Assembly: GCA_000485475.1 (NCBI GenBank)
Contig: AXYY01000101.1
Location: forward strand, 1 to 20,102
Reading direction: 5' to 3'
DNA length: 20,102 nucleotides
Source: Candidatus Ancillula trichonymphae ImTpAt
GTDB taxonomy: Bacteria; Actinomycetota; Actinomycetes; Actinomycetales; Bifidobacteriaceae
The notes below the pieces were generated by a model. It did no database searches. It worked only from the letters and a program-made list of their open reading frames with translations, and was not told the DNA's origin. Positions 1 to 7,163 of this stretch are shown piece after piece; position 1 is the stretch's first letter; each line of letters opens with the position of its first letter. The position numbers were made by a program, and so were the translations under genes.

Positions 1-25
1 GTTGTGGAATTCTTGTGTTGTTCAT
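1..25 (-). CDS. Start of an unidentified gene running off the left edge (partial)
   Basis: On the minus strand an AGAGAGG purine run (positions 34-40) lies 8 nt before an ATG at 25, and the frame stays open for the eight codons left in the window (MNNTRIPQ). A second in-frame ATG at 31 is only 2 nt from the purine run and is a poorer start. It lies just downstream of, and in the same direction as, the membrane protein gene, so it would be the next gene of that operon. Eight codons do not allow a function. The call rests only on the ribosome-binding site and position. Confidence 0.3.
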
Positions 26-75
26 ATTCATTACCTCTCTTTATGTTGTACTTGCAGTTGGTGTCGAGGTTGCAC

Positions 76-852
76 TCAGCGAGGTTGAAGGTGATACTTT
101 GGCTGCACACTCTTCTTCGTCTTTTCACCTTCTTCCTGAATTTCATCCGCAAGTTCTTTAATCTTGGAAATAGAAGATTGCAACTGTTGCATCAGCGACG
201 CCTTTGAGTTCACGATGTCATCATCAGACAAATTACTGTTCAACAAGTCACCAGCTTCCTTGTTCGCCTCCAATAACTTCTGCCGCAGGTTTTCATCGGC
301 TGTCCACTTGGAGTTGTTGTAAATTCTTGTTGAATTTATCATCATCTCGTCAAGTTTATCTCGTAGAGCATGGTACTCCAGTAAGTCCGAGCGCCTGGAA
401 AATACACCGAGATTATTGTGCATGCGTTGCAAACAGTTGTTGACTTGTTCATCATACTTGCGCAATTCTAAAACTATATTTGAACTGAAACGGCTTCGAT
501 CCAGAATGTGCTTCACCTTTTCATGCAGCGAATCTGATTGCTTGACATTTTCGTTGAGCGTTTTGTACTCGTCATAATCAGCACCGTTTTCACCAACTTT
601 GTCTAACATGTTGAGCGCATCAAGTGACAGATCGTGCATCTGTTGAGAGTGGCTTTTTAATGCGTTGTACGACTGGTTATACTCCTTAATTTCATCAACT
701 TCCGTAATGACGAACTGAACAAGTACGAGCACTAATAGGAGCACGTTGACAGCTGCAATAACCCGAATCATCTTGCGGCGGCGCCCCTTCAGTTCTGCAA
801 TTTTTGTACCGAGATCACCAGAATCTACCGCAGTTTCAATATTCTTGCTCAT
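76..852 (-). CDS. Single-pass membrane protein with long helical/coiled-coil domain, function unknown
   Basis: This is a 258-residue protein that I do not recognise. A short N-terminal region ends in a basic cluster (GRRRK, residues 23-27), followed by one hydrophobic segment (about 29-50, rich in V, L and I). That suggests a type II signal anchor with the remaining 200 residues outside. The outer part is polar, rich in D, E, K, N and L with heptad-like spacing, so probably helical or coiled coil. The start at 852 is chosen because a TATAAT element (859-864) ends exactly 6 nt upstream, as at other genes here. The ATG at 858 abuts the -10, and the longer frame reading back to 1002 runs through the promoter and hairpins. 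Just after the stop, another frame encodes about 20 Ser/Thr/Pro-rich residues and ends at 41, so the C-terminus may be frameshifted. Coding status is fairly secure; function is unknown. Confidence 0.75.
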   Translation of the reverse strand: MSKNIETAVDSGDLGTKIAELKGRRRKMIRVIAAVNVLLLVLVLVQFVITEVDEIKEYNQSYNALKSHSQQMHDLSLDALNMLDKVGENGADYDEYKTLNENVKQSDSLHEKVKHILDRSRFSSNIVLELRKYDEQVNNCLQRMHNNLGVFSRRSDLLEYHALRDKLDEMMINSTRIYNNSKWTADENLRQKLLEANKEAGDLLNSNLSDDDIVNSKASLMQQLQSSISKIKELADEIQEEGEKTKKSVQPKYHLQPR

Positions 853-858
853 GCTCAT

Positions 859-869
859 ATTATACCACA
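859..869 (-). promoter_or_regulatory. Extended -10 promoter, leaderless start for the membrane protein
   Basis: The minus strand reads TGTGGTATAAT, an extended -10 (TG, one base, TATAAT). The 3' end of the hexamer is 6 nt from the ATG at 852, so transcription should start at or next to the start codon. No -35 hexamer is visible at 17 nt, where the reading is ACAAAA. Confidence 0.7.
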
Positions 870-874
870 GCAGA

Positions 875-892
875 GTTTCACTTTTGTGAAAC
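875..892. repeat. Palindrome GTTTCAC-N4-GTGAAAC, copy 1
   Basis: Seven-base arms are separated by TTTT. The same arms recur at 980-998. The copy lies 6 nt behind the extended -10 of the minus-strand membrane protein, where a repressor or activator could act. Confidence 0.75.
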
Positions 893-979
893 ACAACCCA
901 ATTGCGCGCGCAGCGCACAAAAGCGGAGTTTGTTCCACAAATAAGCGGAATTCTGCTACTAGGGTGCGCACAACTCTGT

Positions 980-998
980 GTTTCACATAAAGTGAAAC
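980..998. repeat. Palindrome GTTTCAC-N5-GTGAAAC, copy 2
   Basis: The arms are the same as at 875-892, with loop ATAAA. It is nested inside the larger CTGCTAC/GTAGCAG inverted repeat (953-1016). The two copies are 105 nt apart, about ten helical turns. Confidence 0.75.
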
Positions 999-1179
999 GC
1001 AATTAGTTCGTAGCAGATGCGCAATTCAGCAGAGTTTGCGAAGCAGAATACAGCTCAAACAACTGCCTTTTGCGTAGCAAAAGACCGCCAACTGCTGTAG
1101 GTGCACACAGTCTGTGTGCGCACACTCCTTCTGTGCGGTAGCACCTCGTGAAATTCCACAATTTTAGGTGCTGTGAAGT

Positions 1180-1190
1180 TGTGCTATAAT
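1180..1190 (+). promoter_or_regulatory. Extended -10 promoter, leaderless start for the phosphatase-rlmB-aroE-prmC operon
   Basis: TGTGCTATAAT is followed by 6 nt and then GTG at 1197. The same 11-base element precedes pflB and dnaN. No good -35 is present (TTTTAG at 17 nt). A 7-bp hairpin (1140-1172) ends just upstream of the -10. Confidence 0.75.
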
Positions 1191-1196
1191 GCGTAC

Positions 1197-1928
1197 GTGG
1201 ATGGATTTTCACATGATTTCGAAACAATTAAGGAGCAGCAGAATGATTTGGGCAGGTTGGTTTTGATGCGTCATGGTCAAACTACGTGGTCAAAAATGGG
1301 TAGGTACACGGGCCGCACGAATCTGCCGCTGACTGCAATTGGCAAAAAACAGGCACGGTTCGCGAGCTTGCTCCTTAGCGGATACAACTTCAACGGTTCT
1401 AATTCTGCCAAGCAAGTCTTCGTGTCTCCTTTGCGGCGCGCGCAGGAAACTGCAGGTCAAGTTGGATACAGCGCCTTTCAAATTTCACAGGCACTTGCAG
1501 AATGGGATTATGGCAACATCGAGGGATACACTCGTGAGCAGTTGTCGATGCTGATTGGTCATGACTACAACATCTGGATTGATGGCATCAACATCAACAC
1601 TTCATCACTTCCAATTCCTAAAGCCGCAGAAGATGAAGATGGCAACCGCATTGAGGTTGCGCATCTACCAGGTGAAAGTTTGGCCGCAGTTGCTGCACGT
1701 GCTAGGAGGTTCGTTGACCAGATAAATATGATTCTGCAGAGTAAGCAAGATGTTCTGGTGATCGCACATTCTCAGATTCTGCGCGTAATTGCATGTACTT
1801 GGTTGGGCATTGACCCTAAAAATGGCGGTAAATTTGTGCTAGATACTGCATCCGTTTCAACACTAGGAATCGTCAACGGCCTGCATTGTATTTTTGACTG
1901 GAACAGAACCGCTCCAATTGTGGATTAG
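1197..1928 (+). CDS. Histidine phosphatase / phosphoglycerate mutase family protein
   Basis: This 243-residue protein belongs to the histidine phosphatase superfamily, which moves phosphate through a phospho-histidine. The RHG motif is LMRHGQTTW with the nucleophile H26. SPLRRAQETA carries the usual phosphate-binding Arg, and VIAHSQILRVIA carries the second His (H191). The acidic donor is probably in LAEWDYGNIEGY. The substrate cannot be told: close actinobacterial relatives are annotated as acid phosphatase or phosphoglycerate mutase-like, and the insert around the IDGININ region differs from classic glycolytic enzymes. The GTG at 1197 is chosen because the -10 ends 6 nt upstream; an in-frame ATG at 1173 lies upstream of the -10 and would not be transcribed. 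It heads a four-gene operon, with rlmB 14 nt downstream. Confidence 0.85.
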   Translation: MDGFSHDFETIKEQQNDLGRLVLMRHGQTTWSKMGRYTGRTNLPLTAIGKKQARFASLLLSGYNFNGSNSAKQVFVSPLRRAQETAGQVGYSAFQISQALAEWDYGNIEGYTREQLSMLIGHDYNIWIDGININTSSLPIPKAAEDEDGNRIEVAHLPGESLAAVAARARRFVDQINMILQSKQDVLVIAHSQILRVIACTWLGIDPKNGGKFVLDTASVSTLGIVNGLHCIFDWNRTAPIVD

Positions 1929-1942
1929 TTGAGGATAAACTA

Positions 1943-2827
1943 GTGCAGAAAAAGGGAACTGGTGGAAAAAACAAGAGGAAACTGCAGGGGAAAGGTCCAA
2001 CTCCAAGAGCTGAGGATCGTGTTTATCATAAAGCCTACAAGCAAAAACAGCGCAATTTATCACGTGCGCGCACTAAAATCAAGCGAACACGCGAGCAGAA
2101 CCGGAGAGTAGTTGACATTATTCACGGTAAAAATGCGGTCCTGGAGGGTCTTCTAGCCGAACTGCCATTTCAGCAAGTACTACTGAGTAGTGAAGCACCC
2201 CTAGACGATAAGTTGAAGAAAATAATCCAGCTCAGTCAGGAGTTGAGCGTGCCACTATTTGAGTCTCCAAAAGCACCACTTGATGATATGACAAATCACG
2301 CAGTTCATCAGGGAGTTGTTGGTAAAATTAGGAAGTACGAGTATAGCACACTGGATGAACTCATTGCCGCAGATAAGGACATAGTCATACTTGATCACAT
2401 AACTGATCCAACTAATTTGGGCAACTTGGCGCGTAGTGCTGCTGCGTTCAAAACCAACATCGTTATTCCGACCAAGCGAAGTGTTGAAGTGAATGCGACC
2501 GCTTGGAAAACTTCTGCGGGCAACTTGGCGCACATACAGGTTGCTCAAGTGGTGAATGTCGTGCACACAATTGAAAAACTAAAAGCTGCAGATTACTTCA
2601 TCGTTGGATTGGACGGTGCTGGTGAGTATCGCTTGAATTCGGAGTTGATTAGTAAAAGCAGTAGAATTGCATTTGTTGCAGGAAATGAGGGCAGTGGTTT
2701 GAGCCAGTTGGTGCGGAAATCTGCCGACATAATCGCTAGTATACCAACTGCAGTTGAGAGCCTGAATGTTGCAACTGCTATTAGCATTGCACTCTACCAG
2801 AAAAGTACACAGTACGAAAAGGACTAG
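1943..2827 (+). CDS. rlmB: 23S rRNA 2'-O-ribose methyltransferase, TrmH/SpoU family (RlmB type)
   Basis: This 294-residue SPOUT methyltransferase probably methylates the 2'-O of a guanosine in 23S rRNA (G2251 in E. coli numbering) from S-adenosylmethionine. The first ~55 residues are a basic tail rich in K and R, typical of actinobacterial members. The substrate-binding domain starts at VVDIIHGKNAVLEGLL (56-71). The three SpoU motifs are DPTNLGNLARSA (155-166, with conserved N158 and R164), GNEGSGL (247-253) and SLNVATAI (273-280), which build the trefoil knot. The GTG start at 1943 has a good site, GAGGA at 1931-1935 with 7 nt spacing. It is the second gene of the operon, 3 nt ahead of aroE. 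A different tRNA or rRNA target within the family cannot be excluded. Confidence 0.92.
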   Translation: MQKKGTGGKNKRKLQGKGPTPRAEDRVYHKAYKQKQRNLSRARTKIKRTREQNRRVVDIIHGKNAVLEGLLAELPFQQVLLSSEAPLDDKLKKIIQLSQELSVPLFESPKAPLDDMTNHAVHQGVVGKIRKYEYSTLDELIAADKDIVILDHITDPTNLGNLARSAAAFKTNIVIPTKRSVEVNATAWKTSAGNLAHIQVAQVVNVVHTIEKLKAADYFIVGLDGAGEYRLNSELISKSSRIAFVAGNEGSGLSQLVRKSADIIASIPTAVESLNVATAISIALYQKSTQYEKD

Positions 2828-2830
2828 GGC

Positions 2831-3670
2831 ATGCAAGCAGCAGTTATTGGAACACCGGTTGAACAGAGCAAGTCTCCGATTCTGCATAGCGCGGCGTATG
2901 CGGCACTAGGAATTGCGGACAGCTGGAAGTATACGAAGTGCGAGGTTAGTGAGAACTCATTGCGCGCGTTTATGCAGCAGCTGGACGGTTCTTGGGCAGG
3001 ATTTTCGGTCACCATGCCGCTGAAAAGTGCGGTTATTCAATATCTTGACGAGATTTCTGCTGAGGCGACACAGACGAACGCCGTAAATACAGTTGTTGTT
3101 AAAACTGATAAAAACAAAACGCGCGGCTTGCATTTATCTGGTTGCAATACGGACATCTACGGAATTAGGCAGGTGTTTTACGAAGCATCAAGTTTGGCAA
3201 ATCACGAAGAACTTCAAGGTGGTGGCATAATTCTAGGCTCTGGGGCGACTGCGCGTTCAGCGGCAAATGCACTAAAAACGGTGTTGCAAAATTCTACGAG
3301 TAAAAGAATTACGGTTATTTCCAGGAGAAAACCCGCGTGGATTCAGGAGGTAGAATTAGACTGGTGCTCATTTGAAAACCACACTCGCCGCATCAATCAA
3401 CTCGTGAACTCTTCAGAATATGCAGTGTCAACACTTCCTTGGGGCGCCGCAAAATCACTACTGCCTACGATTTTTCCGCAGACGTTTCCGCACCTGCTTG
3501 AGTGCGCGTTTCCGAAAGTGCTCCCGTTTTCTATTGGAGGCGAGCGGATGCTGATTCATCAAGCGGTTTTACAAGTTGAGCTGATGACCGAGCACCTCGG
3601 ATTACGTTTCGAGGCTGATAAAATTGTGGAAGTGATGACAATCGCGCTGAAAAAGGAAGCACGTGTTTAA
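2831..3670 (+). CDS. aroE: Shikimate dehydrogenase
   Basis: This 279-residue protein reduces 3-dehydroshikimate to shikimate with NADPH in the chorismate pathway, in the cytosol. The N-terminal substrate domain opens with GTPVEQSKSPILHSAAY (7-23). FSVTMPLK holds the catalytic Lys (K65), and CNTDIYG (105-111) holds the partner Asp (D108). The NADP-binding domain has GSGATARSA (136-144), and STLPWG sits where the family has its S-T-x-P/G loop. The form VTMPLK, in place of NVTxPxK, is common in actinobacteria. The ATG at 2831 is preceded by AAAAGGA with 7 nt spacing. The gene starts 3 nt after rlmB and its end overlaps prmC by 8 nt, so translation is probably coupled. It shows that at least part of aromatic amino acid synthesis is retained. 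Confidence 0.93.
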   Translation: MQAAVIGTPVEQSKSPILHSAAYAALGIADSWKYTKCEVSENSLRAFMQQLDGSWAGFSVTMPLKSAVIQYLDEISAEATQTNAVNTVVVKTDKNKTRGLHLSGCNTDIYGIRQVFYEASSLANHEELQGGGIILGSGATARSAANALKTVLQNSTSKRITVISRRKPAWIQEVELDWCSFENHTRRINQLVNSSEYAVSTLPWGAAKSLLPTIFPQTFPHLLECAFPKVLPFSIGGERMLIHQAVLQVELMTEHLGLRFEADKIVEVMTIALKKEARV

Positions 3671-4598
3671 TGCAGAACGCCGCGCAAAAAACGAAACTCT
3701 TGCAGAATTCATCAAGAAAAGTGCGTGCGTGCTCAAGAGTAAATATGAATTTGGACAAGAGACTGCAGTTTTTGAAGTGGAACTTCTGCTTGAATGGTTT
3801 CTAAAACTAGACATAAACCAAATTCGTATCCGTGCGATTACTGGAGAATTCGTGACCGATCTGTTTTCTGCGGACGCACTTACGAACTTCTGCAGAATAA
3901 TGGAACGAAGATTAGACGGTGAACCACTGCAATACATAACCCAGACCGCGCATTTCTACGGTCTCGCACTGTTCGTTGGCCCAGGAGTCTTTATTCCACG
4001 CCCAGAAACTGAAAAGTTGGTTTCACTTGCACTTGATTTTATAACAACTAGCAAAAACACAACTAGTGGAGAAATTGTTCTAGCAGATTTGTGCGCTGGA
4101 AGTGGCGCAATTGGACTAGCACTTGCACAAAACTTGAAGTCAAAAGTTGCCCTGAAAATCTTGGCTGTTGAAAAATCAGCAGATGCATTTAAGTACCTGA
4201 AAAAGAACTGCGCAAGATATTCATATGAGCACTCATCAAGTGTTGTCATTCCGGTGCTCGCAGACGCTGGCGAAGTTGAACTGCCGCCATGCGATGCTGT
4301 TGTGCTGAATCCGCCATACATTCCGCCTGAAGTTGAATTGCTGCCCCTGAGCGTGCGTGCCGAGCCAACTACCGCACTTTACGGTCTAGGTGATGACGGT
4401 TTTGAGATTCCGCACGCAGTAGTCAAAAATGCGGCTCAAAGTTTGAAACCTGGTGGATGCGTGTTTCTGGAACATTTTGAAACGCAGAGCGAAACTGCGG
4501 CAAAAGCACTACCAAAAAACGGACTCACCAACATCAAGCACATTCTTGACCTTAACCAACGCCCTCGCTTTACTACTGGAATGAAACCGTCAAGTTGA
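3663..4598 (+). CDS. prmC: Peptide chain release factor N5-glutamine methyltransferase
   Basis: This 311-residue protein methylates the Gln of the GGQ motif in release factors RF1 and RF2 using S-adenosylmethionine, which improves termination. It has an N-terminal helical release-factor-binding domain (to about residue 100), then FIPRPETE (110-117), the SAM-binding motif DLCAGSGAIGL (142-152) and the catalytic NPPY (216-219, in LNPPYIPP). All hallmark residues are present. The GTG at 3663 overlaps the aroE stop by 8 nt and has AAAGGA (3652-3657) 5 nt upstream. It is the last gene of the operon. Its 3' end overlaps, on the opposite strand, the out-of-frame C-terminal segment of pcrA by 9 nt (4590-4598). 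Confidence 0.93.
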   Translation: MFNAERRAKNETLAEFIKKSACVLKSKYEFGQETAVFEVELLLEWFLKLDINQIRIRAITGEFVTDLFSADALTNFCRIMERRLDGEPLQYITQTAHFYGLALFVGPGVFIPRPETEKLVSLALDFITTSKNTTSGEIVLADLCAGSGAIGLALAQNLKSKVALKILAVEKSADAFKYLKKNCARYSYEHSSSVVIPVLADAGEVELPPCDAVVLNPPYIPPEVELLPLSVRAEPTTALYGLGDDGFEIPHAVVKNAAQSLKPGGCVFLEHFETQSETAAKALPKNGLTNIKHILDLNQRPRFTTGMKPSS

Positions 4599-4798
4599 CG
4601 CACTCACTTGAACTGAAACTGGACTAGATTTTGTTATGGGCGCAGTTTTCGCCATGAACTTCTTGGTTTTTGCATCACCTCCAATAAATTTAACCACAAT
4701 TGTCTCGCCCAAACCCGCACCCTCAACACTTTTCACAACTCCAAGCCCAAAGTTTAGGTGCATAACAAAATCACCAACTGAAAAGTTACCACCGTAGT
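4590..4798 (-). pseudogene. pcrA: Out-of-frame C-terminal Tudor-like domain of PcrA
   Basis: Immediately past the pcrA stop, a different minus-strand frame stays open from about 4830 to a TGA at 4590. It encodes NYGGNFSVGDFVMHLNFGLG... and later KFMAKTAPITK. This matches the C-terminal module of PcrA/UvrD helicases (VGDxVxHxxFGxGxV ... APLxK), which binds RNA polymerase in well-studied relatives. Reading back, this frame passes FQEKQLNYGG and meets a TAG near 4827, so one frameshift in the poorly conserved linker (about 4815-4850) separates it from the helicase. About 68 codons remain without a stop, which implies a recent lesion, a sequencing error or recoding. Confidence 0.7.
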
Positions 4799-6976
4799 TT
4801 AACTGCTTCTCCTGGAAGTTATATTCCTACCACCAATAGTACTCTCGTTCTTCCACAATTCATCAAGAGTTTCGCCATCTTCACGTTTCTTGAACCTCTT
4901 GTTGTGACCAAATTCAAATGAAGTTGCAAAACCATTAGTTGTGTCCCACTCAATCAAGTCCTCAAGTATATCACCTGCAAATCGAGACTTCGTGAAGTTA
5001 ATCCAGTTACCAAACAAGTTGCGTCTAGTTGCGTAAGTGATGTAAAGATTCGTGCGTGCGCGCGTTATTCCAACGTATGCAAGTCGTCGTTCTTCTGAAA
5101 GTTCAAATTCCGAGTCAAGCGAATTGGCGTGCGGAAGACTACCATCTTCAAAACCAGTCAAGAAAACATTGTCAAACTCAAGACCTTTAGACGCATGCAG
5201 AGTCATAAGCGTCACGAATCCATCCAACTGTGCATCTTTGTTTGGAATTTCATCGGTATCAGAGGAAAGTGCAACTTGCTCCAAAAAAAGCTCCAGCAAA
5301 CTGCGCTCCTCACCCTCCGGATTATCAAGTGGCACAAAAGCTGTGGCCGCCTGAATCAACTCATAAATATTCTCAACTCGCACTTTATCTTGCGGATCAC
5401 TGCTTTTCTGAAGGTCTTGCAATACTCCAGTCCTCATCGAAACTAGCTCCAAAAACGCACCCAGATTGGCAGTTTTTTCTGAATCCAATGCGTCTTCTAG
5501 CTCCGTTAGCAGTTCCTTAAACTCATCCAGTTTTTTGCACGTACCAGCATTTATGCCCTCAATATCCTCAAGCATTTCCAGTGCGTCACCAAATGAGCAC
5601 CCGTGCGCATAGGCACTAGCAGCAACTTTTTCTTCTGTTGTTTTGCCAATTCCACGCTTGGGAACATTTAATATTCTACGCAAATGCACATCATCATGGC
5701 GGTTCAAAACAGCGAACAAATACGCGATAACGTCTCTGATTTCTCTACGATCGTAGAACTTCGTACCACCAACAATCTTGTACGGAATCCTCGCATTTAC
5801 CAACTTCTCCTCAAATGTGCGGCTTGCAGAATTCGTCCTGAAAAATATTGCTATTTCACTACACTTTTCACCTGCACTGCGCAGTTGCTGTATTTCCTTG
5901 ATGACATAGTCTGCTTCCGCATACGCATCATATGCCGCATATCCCTTGATTTTCTGCCCCTCACCTTTTGCAGACCACAAGTTCTTATTCTTCCTATTGC
6001 CGTTCTTGGAGATTACTGCATTGGCAGTTTTCAAGATGGTGTTAACGGACCGGTAATTTTGCTCTAGTAGAATGGTCTTCGCATCTGGAAAGTCCTTCTC
6101 AAACTCCTGAATGTTGCGGATTGTTGCTCCGCGGAATGCATATATGGACTGGTCCTGATCTCCAACAACTGTTATAGAGGCTCTCTTGCTCGCTTTGGGT
6201 GCGTGACCTGGAAAGCCATAGCCAGACAGCAACCGTATCAGAATGTACTGCGCGTGATTTGTGTCCTGATATTCATCAACAAAAATGTAGCGGAATTTTT
6301 CAGCGTAGAATTCACGAACATCTTCATTTTTACTCAGTAGTTCAATAGTTCTACCAATTAAGTCGTCGAAATCCAATGCGTCCAGTTGTCGCAAACGAAC
6401 AACGTATCGTGCGTAGACTTTATGCATTAATTCCTGATTGACATTAGTAACACTACGTAAATAATCTTCCGGAGTTTGCAGGTCGTTCTTCAAGTCACTT
6501 ATCGTCTTGGCAAAATACGCAGGTGGATGAACCTTTGCGTCAACATTCAACTCTTCAAGAATGTCCCTTATCAGCTGCCTGGAATCTTGTGTGGTGTAAA
6601 TCGTGAAACTCCGCACCAAATTCAACTTCTCGCACCACTTGCGCAGAATTCGAACGCACGCACCATGAAAAGTTGACACCCAAAGTTGTCTCGCATTTAC
6701 TCCAACTAACTGCTCGTGCATCGACTCTAACATCTTGCCAATGCGCTCCCGCATTTCGTTGGCGGCCTTGTTCGTGAAGGTGATTGCCAGTATCTGCCAT
6801 GTCATGGCAAGGTTTTCGTGCAGAATGTACGCGATCTTGTTCGTCAGCACACTAGTTTTACCAGAACCCGCACCCGCAACTATCATCAAAGTACTGGGAT
6901 TTTGCTCTGTTCCGTTATATTTTACAGCCTCTAACTGCTGCGGATTTAACTTCTCTAGTTGCCTTTCAAAATTCAT
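4799..6976 (-). CDS. pcrA: ATP-dependent DNA helicase UvrD/PcrA (superfamily 1)
   Basis: This 725-residue 3'-5' DNA helicase acts in repair and in removing proteins from DNA. SF1A motifs appear in order: Q motif LNPQQLEAV (10-18), Walker A AGAGSGKT (34-41), motif Ia TFTNKAA, motif II DEYQDTN (234-240), motif III GDQDQSIYAFRGA (272-284), motif IV LEQNYRS (304-310), motif V LHASKGLEFDNVFL and motif VI ERRLAYVGITRAR. The enzyme core is complete. The ATG at 6976 is fixed by a -10 ending 6 nt upstream, so the transcript is probably leaderless. The protein stops in a short unrelated tail (TSRRSS), and the family's C-terminal Tudor-like domain follows in another frame (4590-4798). It is convergent with prmC and divergent from pflB. 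Confidence 0.95.
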   Translation of the reverse strand: MNFERQLEKLNPQQLEAVKYNGTEQNPSTLMIVAGAGSGKTSVLTNKIAYILHENLAMTWQILAITFTNKAANEMRERIGKMLESMHEQLVGVNARQLWVSTFHGACVRILRKWCEKLNLVRSFTIYTTQDSRQLIRDILEELNVDAKVHPPAYFAKTISDLKNDLQTPEDYLRSVTNVNQELMHKVYARYVVRLRQLDALDFDDLIGRTIELLSKNEDVREFYAEKFRYIFVDEYQDTNHAQYILIRLLSGYGFPGHAPKASKRASITVVGDQDQSIYAFRGATIRNIQEFEKDFPDAKTILLEQNYRSVNTILKTANAVISKNGNRKNKNLWSAKGEGQKIKGYAAYDAYAEADYVIKEIQQLRSAGEKCSEIAIFFRTNSASRTFEEKLVNARIPYKIVGGTKFYDRREIRDVIAYLFAVLNRHDDVHLRRILNVPKRGIGKTTEEKVAASAYAHGCSFGDALEMLEDIEGINAGTCKKLDEFKELLTELEDALDSEKTANLGAFLELVSMRTGVLQDLQKSSDPQDKVRVENIYELIQAATAFVPLDNPEGEERSLLELFLEQVALSSDTDEIPNKDAQLDGFVTLMTLHASKGLEFDNVFLTGFEDGSLPHANSLDSEFELSEERRLAYVGITRARTNLYITYATRRNLFGNWINFTKSRFAGDILEDLIEWDTTNGFATSFEFGHNKRFKKREDGETLDELWKNESTIGGRNITSRRSS

Positions 6977-6982
6977 GTGTAT

Positions 6983-6993
6983 ATTATAACATA
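6983..6993 (-). promoter_or_regulatory. Extended -10 promoter, leaderless start for pcrA
   Basis: The minus strand reads TATGTTATAAT. The hexamer ends 6 nt before the ATG at 6976. No -35 is visible at 17 nt (ATTAAG). It is arranged back to back with the pflB promoter in a 187-nt divergent gap. Confidence 0.7.
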
Positions 6994-7128
6994 GGCCTAT
7001 GACATCTTAATCCGCACACTTTCCACTTCGCCGCCATCTACACCTCATTTTTGGCAGTACTTCCTAGTAAAAAGCGAAGAACTAACCGCGCGTGGAAACA
7101 GTTGAACTGCCTGAGTTATAAAAACTAC

Positions 7129-7157
7129 TAGACAATATATAAAATCTGTGCTATAAT
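7129..7157 (+). promoter_or_regulatory. pflB promoter: -35 TAGACA, 17 nt, extended -10 TGTGCTATAAT
   Basis: TAGACA (7129-7134), a spacer of exactly 17 nt and TATAAT (7152-7157), preceded by TGTGC. Six bases (GGGCCC) then separate the -10 from ATG 7164. It is the only one of the leaderless promoters here with a good -35, which suggests high expression of pflB. Confidence 0.8.
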
Positions 7158-7163
7158 GGGCCC

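Larger units (their letters stand above)
870..1179. other. Divergent intergenic region packed with short hairpins, no gene seen
   Basis: The space between the two divergent promoters is about 310 nt and carries no convincing gene. The open frames across it run into the promoters and have unnatural composition. It is filled with short perfect inverted repeats: 875-892, TGCGC/GCGCA (903-917), TTTGT/ACAAA (929-941), CTGCTAC/GTAGCAG (953-959 with 1010-1016) enclosing 980-998, CTTTTGC/GCAAAAG (1067-1083), GCACACA/TGTGTGC (1103-1119), CGCACA/TGTGCG (1119-1137) and AGCACCT/AGGTGCT (1140-1172). It could be a cluster of dispersed repeat units, operators, or a structured RNA. The sequence alone does not decide. 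Confidence 0.6.

Noticed and set aside
853..1002. N-terminal extension of the membrane protein back to 1002
   Set aside because: It reads through the promoter and two palindromes and has cysteine-rich, unnatural composition.
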